Positions 52,160 through 52,816 of a DNA stretch of 52,816 nucleotides are shown here, in pieces. The DNA lies in NCBI GenBank assembly GCA_937872985.1, contig CALMUW010000011.1, positions 1-52,816 of the forward strand, read 5' to 3'. Within the stretch, counting starts at the first letter, position 1; every line of letters begins with the position of its first letter. The position numbers were made by a program, and so were the translations under genes. This stretch comes from an uncultured Alphaproteobacteria bacterium (lineage in GTDB: Bacteria; Pseudomonadota; Alphaproteobacteria; Rhizobiales; Aestuariivirgaceae). The notes below the pieces were generated by a model. That model worked only from the letters and a program-made list of their open reading frames with translations, was not told the origin of the DNA and ran no database searches.

Positions 52160-52816
52160 ATGGCAAAACCACAGAACCAGCCCCGCTTTGAGCAAAATTT
52201 CCCTACCCGCCTGCCCCAGCAGACGCGTGGCCGGGGGGCAGGCTACAATCCGGCGGCGCGATTCGAGCGCCATCACGGGCAATATGTCGATGACGGCTGG
52301 GAGTCGCTGGCCGAGCTGCCGCGCCTTCTGACCACGGTGACGCTGGAAACGCCGCGCCAGATCATCACCACCAACCAGTCGCCCGATGTGGGCTTTGACC
52401 GCTCCATCAATCCCTATCGCGGCTGCGAGCATGGCTGCATCTATTGCTATGCCAGGCCCTCTCACGCCCACATGGGCCTGTCGCCCGGCCTCGACTTCGA
52501 AAGTAAGCTCTTCGCCAAGCCCGAGGCGGCGGAGCGGCTGCGGGCGGAACTGTCCGCCCCCGGCTATCGCCCGCGCACCATCATGATCGGCGTCAACACC
52601 GATGCCTATCAGCCCATCGAGCGGCGCTATCGCATCACCCGGTCGCTGCTGGAGGTCATGCTGGAATTCCGCCATCCGGTGGGCCTCATCACCAAGTCGG
52701 CGCTCATCACCCGCGACATCGATATTCTGAAACAATTGGCGGCGCAGGGGCTGGTCAAGGCGGCGGTTTCGCTGACCACGCTCGATCCCCCGCCCGCCCG
52801 CGCCATGGAGCCGCGC
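52160..52816 (+). CDS. PA0069-family radical SAM protein, 3' end outside the window
   Basis: The first 219 codons are present and the frame runs off the window end. The radical SAM cluster motif is C89-x3-C93-x2-C96 in NPYRGCEHGCIYCYAR, and TIMIGVNTDAYQPIERRYRITR follows. This matches PA0069/Rv2578c-type proteins, distant relatives of spore photoproduct lyase. The N-terminus is Pro/Gln/Arg-rich. The reaction is unknown. ATG 52160 is the first in-frame ATG of this frame. A GTTC-N7-GTTC box just upstream suggests DNA-damage induction. Confidence 0.88.
   Translation, partial: MAKPQNQPRFEQNFPTRLPQQTRGRGAGYNPAARFERHHGQYVDDGWESLAELPRLLTTVTLETPRQIITTNQSPDVGFDRSINPYRGCEHGCIYCYARPSHAHMGLSPGLDFESKLFAKPEAAERLRAELSAPGYRPRTIMIGVNTDAYQPIERRYRITRSLLEVMLEFRHPVGLITKSALITRDIDILKQLAAQGLVKAAVSLTTLDPPPARAMEPR

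Overview
The window is high-GC (mid-60s percent by eye), gene-dense chromosomal DNA of an alphaproteobacterium, most likely of the Hyphomicrobiales (rhizobial) type. Evidence: the glyQ-glyS-ppdK-SleB hydrolase neighbourhood, BioY, ETF-QO, the Q-V-H variant dihydroorotase, a GTTC-N7-GTTC box of the alphaproteobacterial LexA type, and TTAA-N7-TTAA / TTAACCAT boxes of the CtrA type. No rRNA, complete insertion sequence, prophage or CRISPR array was seen. Most genes are housekeeping or core metabolism in short, tightly coupled operons with ATGA or TGATG overlaps.

Layout. 37-2879: two tandem ferritin-like proteins of identical length (167 aa), then an ArsB/NhaD-type ion permease. 2999-10412: a ROK repressor divergent from a six-gene carbohydrate operon (binding protein, two permeases, SIS-domain enzyme, PfkB kinase, ABC ATPase). 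Its gene content resembles fructosamine (frl) operons. A saccharopine-dehydrogenase-family gene follows. 11565-12124 holds a decayed gene remnant. 12125-12385: divergent tRNA-Gln(TTG) and tRNA-Pro(CGG). 12456-15940: bioY, a gabT-like aminotransferase and hemN. 15941-19137 (minus): pdxH, SDR, metC-like lyase and trhA. 19332-21288: fabI and aroC. 21391-23333 (minus): a histone-deacetylase-family protein, xseB and tlyA. 23384-26201: tsaC/sua5, a D-2-hydroxyacid dehydrogenase and a GNAT protein. 26143-31640: SRAP peptidase, a small unknown protein, acuI/yhdH, dihydroorotase, then ygfZ-tag-HD hydrolase. 31701-41452 (minus): branched-chain aminotransferase, SleB hydrolase, ppdK, glyS, glyQ, S49 protease, TrmN6-type methyltransferase. 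41621-45304: polyprenyl synthase, then ispE and a TPR protein on the other strand. 45437-49176 (minus): a solitary TadG-like VWA protein and ETF-QO. 49236-52816: a divergent uracil-DNA-glycosylase-like protein, LysE exporter, moaB, EamA transporter, and a PA0069-type radical SAM gene cut by the window end.

The most unusual signals are these. (1) A composite two-hairpin intergenic element occurs at 1064-1164 and 40489-40599. The second hairpin is exactly 47 nt in both, with identical terminal arms but unrelated inner stems that still pair; partial copies lie at 2880-2902 and 11919-11942. (2) A GC palindrome lies in frame inside the ABC ATPase gene, where the GxRPEH motif is expected. (3) The UDG-like protein lacks the family's metal-cluster and catalytic hallmarks. 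(4) A perfect LexA-type box precedes the radical SAM gene. (5) The sugar operon may serve Amadori compounds, with a lysine-related dehydrogenase next to it.
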